A DNA stretch of 5,640 bases from Parapedobacter sp964613725 (GTDB taxonomy: Bacteria > Bacteroidota > Bacteroidia > Sphingobacteriales > Sphingobacteriaceae), in assembly GCA_964613725.1 (NCBI GenBank), contig CAZTJY010000171.1:1-5640 (forward strand), given 5' to 3'. The number at the start of each line of letters is the position of its first letter. Within the stretch, counting starts at the first letter, position 1. Shown in pieces: positions 1 through 5,640 of the stretch. A program made the position numbers and the translations under genes. Below the pieces are notes generated by a model. The model made no database searches. It was not told where the DNA came from and saw nothing but the letters and a program-made list of their open reading frames with translations.

Positions 1-665
1 GGTAGCTGCCACGCATCGTCTACGGAAAAATCACCGATTTTCGTTCGCCTTAACTGACTTAAATATGCGCCGTTATTCATGGTCTTACCAAAGTCGTTGG
101 CGAGTGAGCGGATATAGGTACCTTTGCTGCATACCACCTGGAATTCGACGAGTGGCATATCGACGCGCACAATCTCAAATTCCCGGATATGCACCTTGCG
201 GGGTTTGACAGCCACCGTTTCTCCCCGCCGCGCTTTTTCGTAAGCGCGCTCCCCATCGATCCTTATGGCCGAATGGGGTGGGGGGATTTGCTCGATTTCG
301 CCGATGAACAAATTAGCCGTATCAACGATTTGCTCATCGGTAATCCCTTCAAGGTCGAACCGTTGATTTATTTCCCGCTCCAAGTCATAAGACGGGGTGG
401 TTGCACCCAGCGTGATGGTGCCCGTATAGGTTTTTTCCTGCGCTTGGAATTCGTCGATCCGCTTCGTGAACTTGCCCGTGCAGATAACGAGTAGGCCCGT
501 AGCCAATGGATCAAGTGTTCCGGCATGCCCTACTTTAACTTTGAGTGGCTTGATGGCGTTACGTATCTTGTGCACCACATCAAAGCTCGTCCAGCGTAGC
601 GGCTTGTCGACCAATAGCACCTCGCCATCAGCAAAATTGAAGTATTCTTGTAGGGTTTGTGCCAT
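1..665 (-). CDS. truB: tRNA pseudouridine(55) synthase TruB (3'-truncated by window edge)
   Basis: Isomerises U55 to pseudouridine in the T-psi-C loop of tRNAs, in the cytoplasm. Translating the minus strand from the ATG at 665-663 gives 221 codons before the window ends. Seen: LLVDKPLRWTSFDVVHKIR at about residues 17-35, the family's N-terminal motif; GHAGTLDPLATGLL at 46-59 with the catalytic Asp at D52; EKTYTG near 78-82 with the conserved Tyr Y80; and SKGTYIRSLANDFG at 180-193, the conserved C-terminal part of the catalytic fold. The catalytic domain is essentially complete. Bacteroidota TruB proteins are, as I recall, shorter than the 314-aa E. coli enzyme and lack most of its C-terminal PUA part, so probably only about 10-25 residues are missing. 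The start shares one base with the uppP stop (TAATG, 667-663), which indicates translational coupling. It is the last visible gene of the ftsX operon. Confidence 0.96.
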   Translation of the reverse strand, partial: MAQTLQEYFNFADGEVLLVDKPLRWTSFDVVHKIRNAIKPLKVKVGHAGTLDPLATGLLVICTGKFTKRIDEFQAQEKTYTGTITLGATTPSYDLEREINQRFDLEGITDEQIVDTANLFIGEIEQIPPPHSAIRIDGERAYEKARRGETVAVKPRKVHIREFEIVRVDMPLVEFQVVCSKGTYIRSLANDFGKTMNNGAYLSQLRRTKIGDFSVDDAWQL

Positions 666-1459
666 TATAAGATTTGCAAGCTATGCCCGCTAACTAGCAT
701 CGCCAGGATAATTCCCCCGACAATAATCCGATACCATCCGAATGCCTTAAAACCATATTTGGATACAACGCCGATGAATGATTTGATAGCAATGATGGCA
801 ACGATAAAACCGATGACGTTGCCGAGAATAAGTTGGTTGATTTCTACGCTGCTTAATCCGTTCCCTTCGTCAAAATGGTCTTTGAGCTTGAGCACAGTGG
901 CCCCGAACATCATGGGAACAGCTAGGAAGAAAGAGAATTCGGCCGCGGCTTTTCGGGTAAGGCTCTGTGTCATCCCACCAACGATGGTGCTAGCCGAACG
1001 AGAGGTGCCGGGAATGAGTGCTAAACATTGAAAAAAACCAATTTTCAGCGCTTGTGCATAGCTGATTTCATCCGAATCGTCCACGCGTGGTTTATTGAAC
1101 CATTTATCTACAAACAGTAAAATCACACCGCCAACCACCAGCATGATACCAACGACCATCGGGCTCTCTAGCAAGCCGTCTATCGTGTCACTGAATAAAA
1201 AGCCCAGAACTGACGCCGGTACCGCCGCTACTACCAATTTGTAATAGAAGTCCAACGATCGGAAAAAACGACGATAATACAATAACAGAACGGAGAGGAT
1301 GGTCCCTAATTGGATCGCTATGGTAAATAATTTCACAAACGGGGTAGGACTTACGCCCATCAATGCAGTCGCAATAATCATATGCCCGGTGGATGATACC
1401 GGTAGAAATTCAGTGAGGCCCTCGATGATGGCCAGCACAATCACTTCAAACAACGTCAT
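665..1459 (-). CDS. uppP: Undecaprenyl-diphosphate phosphatase UppP (BacA family)
   Basis: Integral membrane enzyme that dephosphorylates undecaprenyl diphosphate to the monophosphate, regenerating the lipid carrier for peptidoglycan and other envelope polymers; overexpression of the family gives bacitracin resistance. The 264-aa length fits the family (E. coli 273). Seen: EGLTEFLPVSSTGH at residues 13-26, the family's first active-site motif with E13, E17, S23 and H26; PGTSRS at 150-155, the second motif with R154; and AAAEFSFFLAVPMM at 171-184, also strongly conserved. Multiple hydrophobic segments run along the whole length. The ATG at 1459-1457 overlaps the stop of the upstream DUF3098 gene by 4 nt (ATGA), and its TAA shares a base with the truB ATG, so the three genes are probably translated from one mRNA. 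The start agrees with the family, whose first motif normally begins within about 20 residues of the N terminus. Confidence 0.97.
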   Translation of the reverse strand: MTLFEVIVLAIIEGLTEFLPVSSTGHMIIATALMGVSPTPFVKLFTIAIQLGTILSVLLLYYRRFFRSLDFYYKLVVAAVPASVLGFLFSDTIDGLLESPMVVGIMLVVGGVILLFVDKWFNKPRVDDSDEISYAQALKIGFFQCLALIPGTSRSASTIVGGMTQSLTRKAAAEFSFFLAVPMMFGATVLKLKDHFDEGNGLSSVEINQLILGNVIGFIVAIIAIKSFIGVVSKYGFKAFGWYRIIVGGIILAMLVSGHSLQIL

Positions 1460-1698
1460 TGATTGTCCCCGGGGTTTTTAGGTTTTATCAATATAGCTAC
1501 CACACCCAGAGCAAAACCAATGACAACCACTAACGGCGCGATTGTGATTTTAGTAAAACTATAGATATCTTCCGTTCCCAACATTAGGATAAAGCCAAGG
1601 GCAACAACCGCAATACTAGCTAAAAACAGTTGGTAATTCCGTTTGCCGAATACAAAAGCAGGTTTTTGGGCCTGGGAGGATTTTTTAGATGAAGACAT
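1456..1698 (-). CDS. DUF3098-family small membrane protein
   Basis: An 80-aa protein with two predicted membrane helices, at about residues 22-41 and 50-72. They are joined by a very short loop (GTEDIYSFTKITIAP, 41-55), preceded by a Ser/Lys-rich cytoplasmic-type N terminus and followed by a short charged tail. The segment FVFGKRNYQLFLASIAVVAL at 15-34 and the ITIAP before helix 2 match what I recall of DUF3098, a Bacteroidota family of unknown function. In many members I recall, the inter-helix loop is longer and Gly/Asp-rich; here it is short. It starts 9 nt after the ftsX stop and its TGA overlaps the uppP ATG. Being fixed between a division gene and an undecaprenyl-phosphate recycling gene suggests an envelope role, but that is inference. 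No catalytic residues are apparent. Family assignment is from memory, without a profile search. Confidence 0.87.
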   Translation of the reverse strand: MSSSKKSSQAQKPAFVFGKRNYQLFLASIAVVALGFILMLGTEDIYSFTKITIAPLVVVIGFALGVVAILIKPKNPGDNQ

Positions 1699-1707
1699 AC
1701 ACTGTGA

Positions 1708-2586
1708 TTATCTGTATAATTCGTTGGACTTCAGCCGCAGGTATTTGCTGACCGCAAAATAAGTGCTTAGTCCCGAGATGAGGATACCAAGGGCGGCTAC
1801 GATTACAAATATAACAATAAATTCAAACCAGTTGCGAAGGAATACCAATTCGGGAATTTCCCGCTGCCCCAAATGCAAGGTTAAGAGCAGCAACAGGATG
1901 GCAATCAGCGCACCCAACAGACCGTGCAGAATGCCATATCCAAGAAAGGGCCGCCTAATGAAGCCTTTCGTCGCACCTACCATTTGCATGCTTTTAATCA
2001 GGAAACGCTGGGAATATATGGCCAAACGTATGGTGTTGTTGATCAGGGCTACCGCAATTACCAATAATAATGCTGTGAACGCCAAGATTACTATGCCGAT
2101 GGTTCGGATATTTTTATTGACCATGTCAATAAGTGATTCTTGATAAACGACCTCTTTCACCATCTCTTTCGATGATATCTTTTTGATAAACGTCTCAATG
2201 CTATCCGTGTTGGCATAATCTGCTTTTAAATAGACATCAATAGACGATAAGAGGGGGTTGTGGCCTAGGAATTCAACGAAATCTTCACCCAGTTCCTTCG
2301 AGAGATTTTCCGCTGCAAGTTCCTTACTGATGTATTCCGAACGTAGCACATAATTATCAGATTCCAGTTCCTTTTGGTAGGCAAGTACGTTCCCCTCACT
2401 GACCCCTTCGTTCATGATGATGTTGAGGACAATGTTTTCCTTAACATAATTGGATAGGTTTTTTGCGTGTACCAACAACAGCCCCAGCATACCAGTCATC
2501 AATAAAACCAAAGCGATACTGATGACCGTGGATATGTAAACGGATTTTGTTTTTTTTGAGGATGTACTTACTTCATACACTTCCAT
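1708..2586 (-). CDS. ftsX: Cell division protein FtsX (ABC transporter permease-like)
   Basis: Membrane subunit of the FtsEX complex, which couples cytoplasmic ATPase FtsE to periplasmic peptidoglycan hydrolase activation at the division site. Numbered from the ATG at 2586 (292 aa), the layout is the family's: TM1 at about 17-40; an extracytoplasmic domain at about 41-158 containing LGHNPLLSSIDVYL (107-120), the family's 'NP-L-S' region; then TM2 about 160-183, TM3 about 216-238 and TM4 about 254-276. NTIRLAIYSQRFLIKSM followed by QMVGATKGFIRRPF (184-214) is the conserved cytoplasmic loop expected to contact FtsE. A GTG two codons upstream (2592) is also in frame. I prefer the ATG because Bacteroidota FtsX typically begins ME-x-YE and because the putative promoter box ends only 13 nt before the GTG. 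First gene of the operon; ftsE is not in the window, as is usual when the two genes are separated in this phylum. Confidence 0.94.
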   Translation of the reverse strand: MEVYEVSTSSKKTKSVYISTVISIALVLLMTGMLGLLLVHAKNLSNYVKENIVLNIIMNEGVSEGNVLAYQKELESDNYVLRSEYISKELAAENLSKELGEDFVEFLGHNPLLSSIDVYLKADYANTDSIETFIKKISSKEMVKEVVYQESLIDMVNKNIRTIGIVILAFTALLLVIAVALINNTIRLAIYSQRFLIKSMQMVGATKGFIRRPFLGYGILHGLLGALIAILLLLLTLHLGQREIPELVFLRNWFEFIVIFVIVAALGILISGLSTYFAVSKYLRLKSNELYR

Positions 2587-2605
2587 CTTCACTTCGATTT
2601 GGAGG

Positions 2606-2613
2606 CGAAAATA
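2606..2613 (-). promoter_or_regulatory. Putative -7 promoter box for the ftsX operon
   Basis: Read on the minus strand the sequence is TATTTTCG followed by C, one mismatch from the Bacteroidota sigma-ABfr -7 consensus TAnnTTTG. It lies 19 nt before the preferred ftsX ATG, giving a short leader. No TTG-type -33 element is visible at the usual distance, so the assignment rests on the -7 match, its position and its mirror-image partner serving leuS. Confidence 0.5.
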
Positions 2614-2656
2614 CTGATAAGATATGAGATATTGGCCATGGGATAGAGATTTTTTG

Positions 2657-2664
2657 TATTTTCG
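2657..2664 (+). promoter_or_regulatory. Putative -7 promoter box for leuS
   Basis: TATTTTCG, followed by C, is one mismatch from the Bacteroidota -7 consensus TAnnTTTG and ends 26 nt before the leuS ATG. A TTG at 2632-2634 could be the -33 element, but its 22-nt spacing is at the long end of what is accepted. Transcription would begin near 2670, leaving a leader of about 20 nt without a Shine-Dalgarno sequence, which is normal for this phylum. Confidence 0.5.
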
Positions 2665-2690
2665 CGATTCTTATTTAAATTCCGAGATTA

Positions 2691-5480
2691 ATGGATTATC
2701 ACCACCGTGCGATTGAACGAAAATGGCAAAAATTCTGGGCAGACAACCAGACGTTCCATGTAAGTAATACGTCTGAAAAGCCGAAATATTATGTGTTGGA
2801 CATGTTTCCTTATCCATCGGGGGCGGGCCTGCATGTGGGCCATCCGCTTGGATATATTGCCTCCGATATCTTCGCTCGTTACAAGCGGTTGAAAGGATAC
2901 AACGTATTGCATCCGATGGGATACGATTCGTTTGGGCTCCCGGCGGAGCAGTATGCGATCCAAACCGGACAGCATCCAGCGATTACGACCGATGCTAATA
3001 TCAAACGCTACCGCGAACAGTTGGACAACATCGGCTTTTCATTCGATTGGGGCCGCGAAGTGCGTACAAGTGAACCTTCTTATTACCGGTGGACCCAGTG
3101 GATATTCGCGCAATTGTTCGATGCGTGGTACAATAAATCGGCCGACCGCGCTGAACCGATCGACCGGTTGGTGGCGCAGTTTGAAAAGAATGGCGCTGAG
3201 GGCGTATATGCCGCTTGCGACGATGATGTCCGATCGTTTACCGCCGATGAGTGGATAGCTTTTAGTCCAGAAGAGCAGCAGCGCGAACTGTTGAAATACC
3301 GGTTGGCTTACTTGCGCGAGAGTACGGTAAACTGGTGCGCCGCATTGGGTACTGTGTTGGCTAACGACGAGGTTGTCAATGGCGTTTCCGAACGGGGCGG
3401 ATACCCGGTGGAACGGAGGAAAATGATGCAGTGGAGCTTGCGTATTACCGCATACGCGGAAAGGCTCTTGAAGGGATTGGAAACCATCGACTGGCCGGAG
3501 CCTTTAGTCGAGATGCAACGTAACTGGATTGGCAAAAGCGTGGGCGCGAACGTGCGGTTCGCCGTTCCTGCATTGGGCGAAGGTCGAGCCATTGAAGTGT
3601 TTACCACGCGGGTTGACACCATTTATGGCGTCAACGCACTGGTGCTTGCACCCGAACATGAATGGGTCGACCAACTGACTTCCCCGGAATGTCGGTTGGA
3701 CGTGACCCGTTACATTGCGCAGACGAAGAAGAAATCAGAGCTTGACCGGATGGCCGACGCACGTTCGGTATCTGGCGCATTTACGGGCACCTATGCACTG
3801 CATCCCCTCACAGGGGAAGAGGTGCCGATATGGATTGCCGATTACGTATTGGCGGGCTATGGTACCGGCGCCGTGATGGCGGTACCTTCGGGCGACCAGC
3901 GAGATTACTTGTTTTCCACCCATTTCAGCTTACCCATTATCCCGATTTCTGATGCCCAGCGACTGGACGAACAGGCGGACCCTACGAAGGAAGGCCGGTA
4001 CATCAATTCTGGCATCATCAACGGGATGACCTATCACGAGGCGGTGGAAACGCTCATTGCCAAACTCGAATCCATCGGTGCCGGTGAGGCTACGGTTACT
4101 TACCGGATGCGCGACGCCATTTTTGGCCGTCAACGGTATTGGGGCGAACCGGTACCGGTATACTTCAGGGAGGGACTGCCTCATTTAATTGATCTAGAAG
4201 AACTTCCTTTATTGCTGCCTGAAGTGGATAAGTATTTGCCTACGGATAACGGCGAGCCACCATTGGGGCGCGCAAAAGACTGGAAATACCAGGGCGAATA
4301 CGCGTATGAGCTCAGCACGATGCCTGGTTGGGCTGGCTCTAGCTGGTACTGGTACCGCTATATGGATGCGGCAAACGAACAAGCGTTTGCATCGAAAGCT
4401 GCCGTGGACTATTGGCGGGACGTGGACCTGTACATCGGTGGGTCTGAACATGCAACGGGACATTTGTTATATAGTCGCTTTTGGAATAAATTCCTCAAAG
4501 ATATAGGCCATGTCCCCGAAGAAGAGCCGTTTAAGAAACTCATCAATCAAGGGATGATCCAGGGCCGGAGTAATTTCGTGTATCGGGTGTTGGATGAAGA
4601 AGGGAAGGGCACGAACACTTTTGTATCTCATGGCTTGAAAGATGGGTACCGAACGATAGCCCTTCATGTCGATGTGAACATCGTAAGCAATGATGTGCTC
4701 GACCTGGGAAAATTCCGGCAATTCCGGCCGGATTTCGCTGATGCGGAATTCATCCTTGAAGATGGGAAATACCACTGCGGCCACGAAGTGGAGAAGATGT
4801 CGAAATCCAAATACAATGTGGTAAACCCAGACGACATTATTGAGCAGTATGGAGCGGATACCTTGCGCATGTACGAAATGTTCCTCGGCCCGCTCGAACA
4901 GAGCAAACCTTGGAATACCAACGGCATCGAAGGTGTTTATAAGTTTCTCCGTAAATTCTGGAAGCTCTTTCATGGCGCAGACGGTCGTTTTGCCGTGAGC
5001 GATGACCAGCCTAGCAAAGCCGAATTGAAGGCGCTGCATAAGATCATCAAAAAGGTCGAAGATGATATCGAACGCTTTTCGTTCAACACGTCGGTCTCCT
5101 CTTTTATGATCTGTGTGAATGAGCTGACCGACCTGAAGTGCAACAAGCGGGTTATCCTGCAAGATATGTGTATTATACTGCATCCGTATGCACCGCACAT
5201 TACAGAAGAGCTGTGGGCATTGCTGGGCAACACCGCAGGCACATTGTCTTATGCCGCTTACCCGGCTTTCAACCCGGAATACTTGGTTGAAGATGAATTT
5301 GCTTATCCGATCTCGGTGAACGGCAAAACCAGGTTGAACCTGACACTGCCGCTTGGCTTGGAGCAGGCTGACGTGGAAAAGGCGGTACTTGCCAACGAAG
5401 ACGTACAGCGTTACCTGGATGGAAAGCCCGTCCGGAAAGTGATCTATGTGAAGGGCCGCATTGTGAACGTGGTGGTTTAA
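2691..5480 (+). CDS. leuS: Leucine--tRNA ligase (LeuRS), Bacteroidota form
   Basis: Class I aminoacyl-tRNA synthetase that charges tRNA-Leu with leucine using ATP in the cytoplasm and hydrolyses mischarged tRNA. At 929 aa it is longer than E. coli LeuRS (860). Seen: the HIGH motif as HVGH (48-51) inside FPYPSGAGLHVGHPLGY; the CP1 editing domain with T305-T306-R307 and D309-T310 (TTRVDTIYG) and GTGAVMAVPSGDQRD ending at D405, the conserved editing aspartate region; GGSEHATGHLLYSRFW at 583-598; KMSKS at 702-706; then the helical anticodon-binding domain and a small C-terminal domain ending in KVIYVKGRIVNVVV. An insert at about 147-201 and loss of the zinc-site cysteines (only C216 remains) distinguish it from E. 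coli; I recall both as usual in this phylum. Start: an in-frame TAA at 2676-2678 leaves this ATG as the first usable codon. It is divergent from ftsX and all core motifs are intact. Confidence 0.99.
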   Translation: MDYHHRAIERKWQKFWADNQTFHVSNTSEKPKYYVLDMFPYPSGAGLHVGHPLGYIASDIFARYKRLKGYNVLHPMGYDSFGLPAEQYAIQTGQHPAITTDANIKRYREQLDNIGFSFDWGREVRTSEPSYYRWTQWIFAQLFDAWYNKSADRAEPIDRLVAQFEKNGAEGVYAACDDDVRSFTADEWIAFSPEEQQRELLKYRLAYLRESTVNWCAALGTVLANDEVVNGVSERGGYPVERRKMMQWSLRITAYAERLLKGLETIDWPEPLVEMQRNWIGKSVGANVRFAVPALGEGRAIEVFTTRVDTIYGVNALVLAPEHEWVDQLTSPECRLDVTRYIAQTKKKSELDRMADARSVSGAFTGTYALHPLTGEEVPIWIADYVLAGYGTGAVMAVPSGDQRDYLFSTHFSLPIIPISDAQRLDEQADPTKEGRYINSGIINGMTYHEAVETLIAKLESIGAGEATVTYRMRDAIFGRQRYWGEPVPVYFREGLPHLIDLEELPLLLPEVDKYLPTDNGEPPLGRAKDWKYQGEYAYELSTMPGWAGSSWYWYRYMDAANEQAFASKAAVDYWRDVDLYIGGSEHATGHLLYSRFWNKFLKDIGHVPEEEPFKKLINQGMIQGRSNFVYRVLDEEGKGTNTFVSHGLKDGYRTIALHVDVNIVSNDVLDLGKFRQFRPDFADAEFILEDGKYHCGHEVEKMSKSKYNVVNPDDIIEQYGADTLRMYEMFLGPLEQSKPWNTNGIEGVYKFLRKFWKLFHGADGRFAVSDDQPSKAELKALHKIIKKVEDDIERFSFNTSVSSFMICVNELTDLKCNKRVILQDMCIILHPYAPHITEELWALLGNTAGTLSYAAYPAFNPEYLVEDEFAYPISVNGKTRLNLTLPLGLEQADVEKAVLANEDVQRYLDGKPVRKVIYVKGRIVNVVV

Positions 5481-5482
5481 TC

Positions 5483-5491
5483 TAAGGAGGT
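5483..5491 (+). promoter_or_regulatory. Strong Shine-Dalgarno-like sequence, unusually spaced
   Basis: TAAGGAGGT is a 9-nt complement to the canonical anti-Shine-Dalgarno end of 16S rRNA. It sits 2 nt after the leuS stop and 20 nt before the next ATG (5512), well beyond the usual 5-10 nt spacing. No ATG, GTG or TTG lies at a productive distance. Bacteroidota generally do not use Shine-Dalgarno pairing, so it may be chance or a regulatory remnant. Confidence 0.4.
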
Positions 5492-5511
5492 AATAACCAA
5501 ATTTTACACAT

Positions 5512-5640
5512 ATGAATAGAACATCCATGCTTGTAGGGGCTTTCCTGCTATTGTTTTTCAGTGTAGAGGCCCAAACCAAACGCTTGGACCTGCAACAGTA
5601 GCTGGGCCAAAAGCCATCGCTGACCAAACCCATTAACCAG
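5512..5640 (+). CDS. N-terminal part of an exported protein, in-frame amber at codon 30 (partial, possibly broken)
   Basis: I do not recognise the family. From the ATG at 5512 the product begins MNRTSMLVGAFLLLFFSVEA, followed by QTKRLDLQQ and then TAG at 5599-5601. The first 20 residues look like a Sec signal peptide: one Arg in the n-region, a hydrophobic core of about 11 residues, and V-E-A before Q as a type I cleavage site. There is no lipobox cysteine. Past the TAG the same frame stays open for 13 codons to the window edge (LGQKPSLTKPINQ), whereas both other forward frames hit stops (TGA near 5621, TAA near 5634). This fits a longer exported protein interrupted by a nonsense change or sequencing error, for example CAG to TAG. 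A genuine 29-aa peptide or a non-coding stretch cannot be excluded. It follows leuS by 31 nt with no visible terminator between, so it could be co-transcribed. Confidence 0.42.

Larger units (their letters stand above)
2605..2665. repeat. 10-bp perfect inverted repeat spanning the divergent ftsX/leuS promoters
   Basis: GCGAAAATAC at 2605-2614 is the exact reverse complement of GTATTTTCGC at 2656-2665, with 41 nt between them. The dyad centre (2635) falls beside the small palindrome TGGCCA (2633-2638). Each arm contains a putative -7 element pointing outward, so the repeat may simply be two similar promoters placed back to back. A shared operator is an alternative with no further support here. 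Confidence 0.6.

Noticed and set aside
189..693. Two plus-strand open frames (189-494 and 466-693) opposite truB.
   Set aside because: The minus strand gives unmistakable TruB motifs across this whole region; the plus-strand products look like nothing known.
657..2143. Plus-strand open frames opposite uppP and ftsX (for example 657-1031 and 1763-2143).
   Set aside because: Antisense shadows of well-supported membrane protein genes; the products are Met/Ile/Arg/Thr-rich with no domain signature.
2688..2975. A 95-codon minus-strand frame overlapping the start of leuS.
   Set aside because: Antisense to the LeuRS catalytic N terminus, and it would need to be transcribed through the divergent promoter region; no family resemblance.
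4148..4159. A perfect 12-bp palindrome, ACCGGTACCGGT, inside leuS.
   Set aside because: It encodes ordinary in-frame LeuRS residues (E-P-V-P-V-Y region), and GGTACC/ACCGGT words recur in this G+C-rich gene. Likely codon-driven coincidence.
5481..5511. Possible terminator after leuS.
   Set aside because: No inverted repeat or T-run is present in the 31 nt before the next ATG.
4467..5633. A 388-codon open frame on the minus strand opposite the 3' third of leuS and the following ORF.
   Set aside because: It lies almost entirely antisense to a certain leuS with intact motifs, has no recognisable domain, and is rich in His, Phe, Arg and Cys as expected from reading a G+C-biased gene backwards. 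Length alone does not make it a gene.

Overview
The window reads as chromosomal core DNA from a member of the Bacteroidota, most likely the Sphingobacteriales (Pedobacter/Parapedobacter-like). Three things support this: the gene order ftsX, DUF3098 small membrane protein, uppP, truB; the LeuRS form, with its lineage-type insert and no zinc-knuckle cysteines; and promoter-like boxes of the Bacteroidota TAnnTTTG type, with no Shine-Dalgarno sequence before the clear genes. Genus-level placement is an impression from sequence style, not a computed result.

Layout. Positions 1-2586 are a tightly packed minus-strand operon, read right to left: ftsX, a DUF3098-family two-helix membrane protein, uppP (undecaprenyl-diphosphate phosphatase) and truB (tRNA pseudouridine-55 synthase, cut by the window edge). 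The spacings are 9 nt, a 4-nt ATGA overlap and a 1-nt TAATG overlap, which implies one transcript with translational coupling. A 104-nt divergent intergenic region (2587-2690) holds two oppositely directed copies of TATTTTCGC, arranged as a 10-bp inverted repeat. They sit where the -7 promoter elements of ftsX and leuS would be expected. leuS (leucyl-tRNA synthetase, 929 aa, complete) fills 2691-5480 on the plus strand. After a 31-nt gap an exported protein begins at 5512; its reading frame meets an amber stop at codon 30, just before the window ends.

How the genes relate. The minus-strand operon combines envelope growth and division (FtsX; recycling of the undecaprenyl carrier by UppP) with a tRNA modification enzyme. 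LeuS is housekeeping translation. DUF3098 has no known function, but its position between ftsX and uppP suggests an envelope role.

I see no mobile element, CRISPR array, RNA gene or novel multi-gene system. The points worth a second look are the divergent promoter dyad, the interrupted exported ORF, and the strong but badly spaced Shine-Dalgarno-like sequence after leuS.
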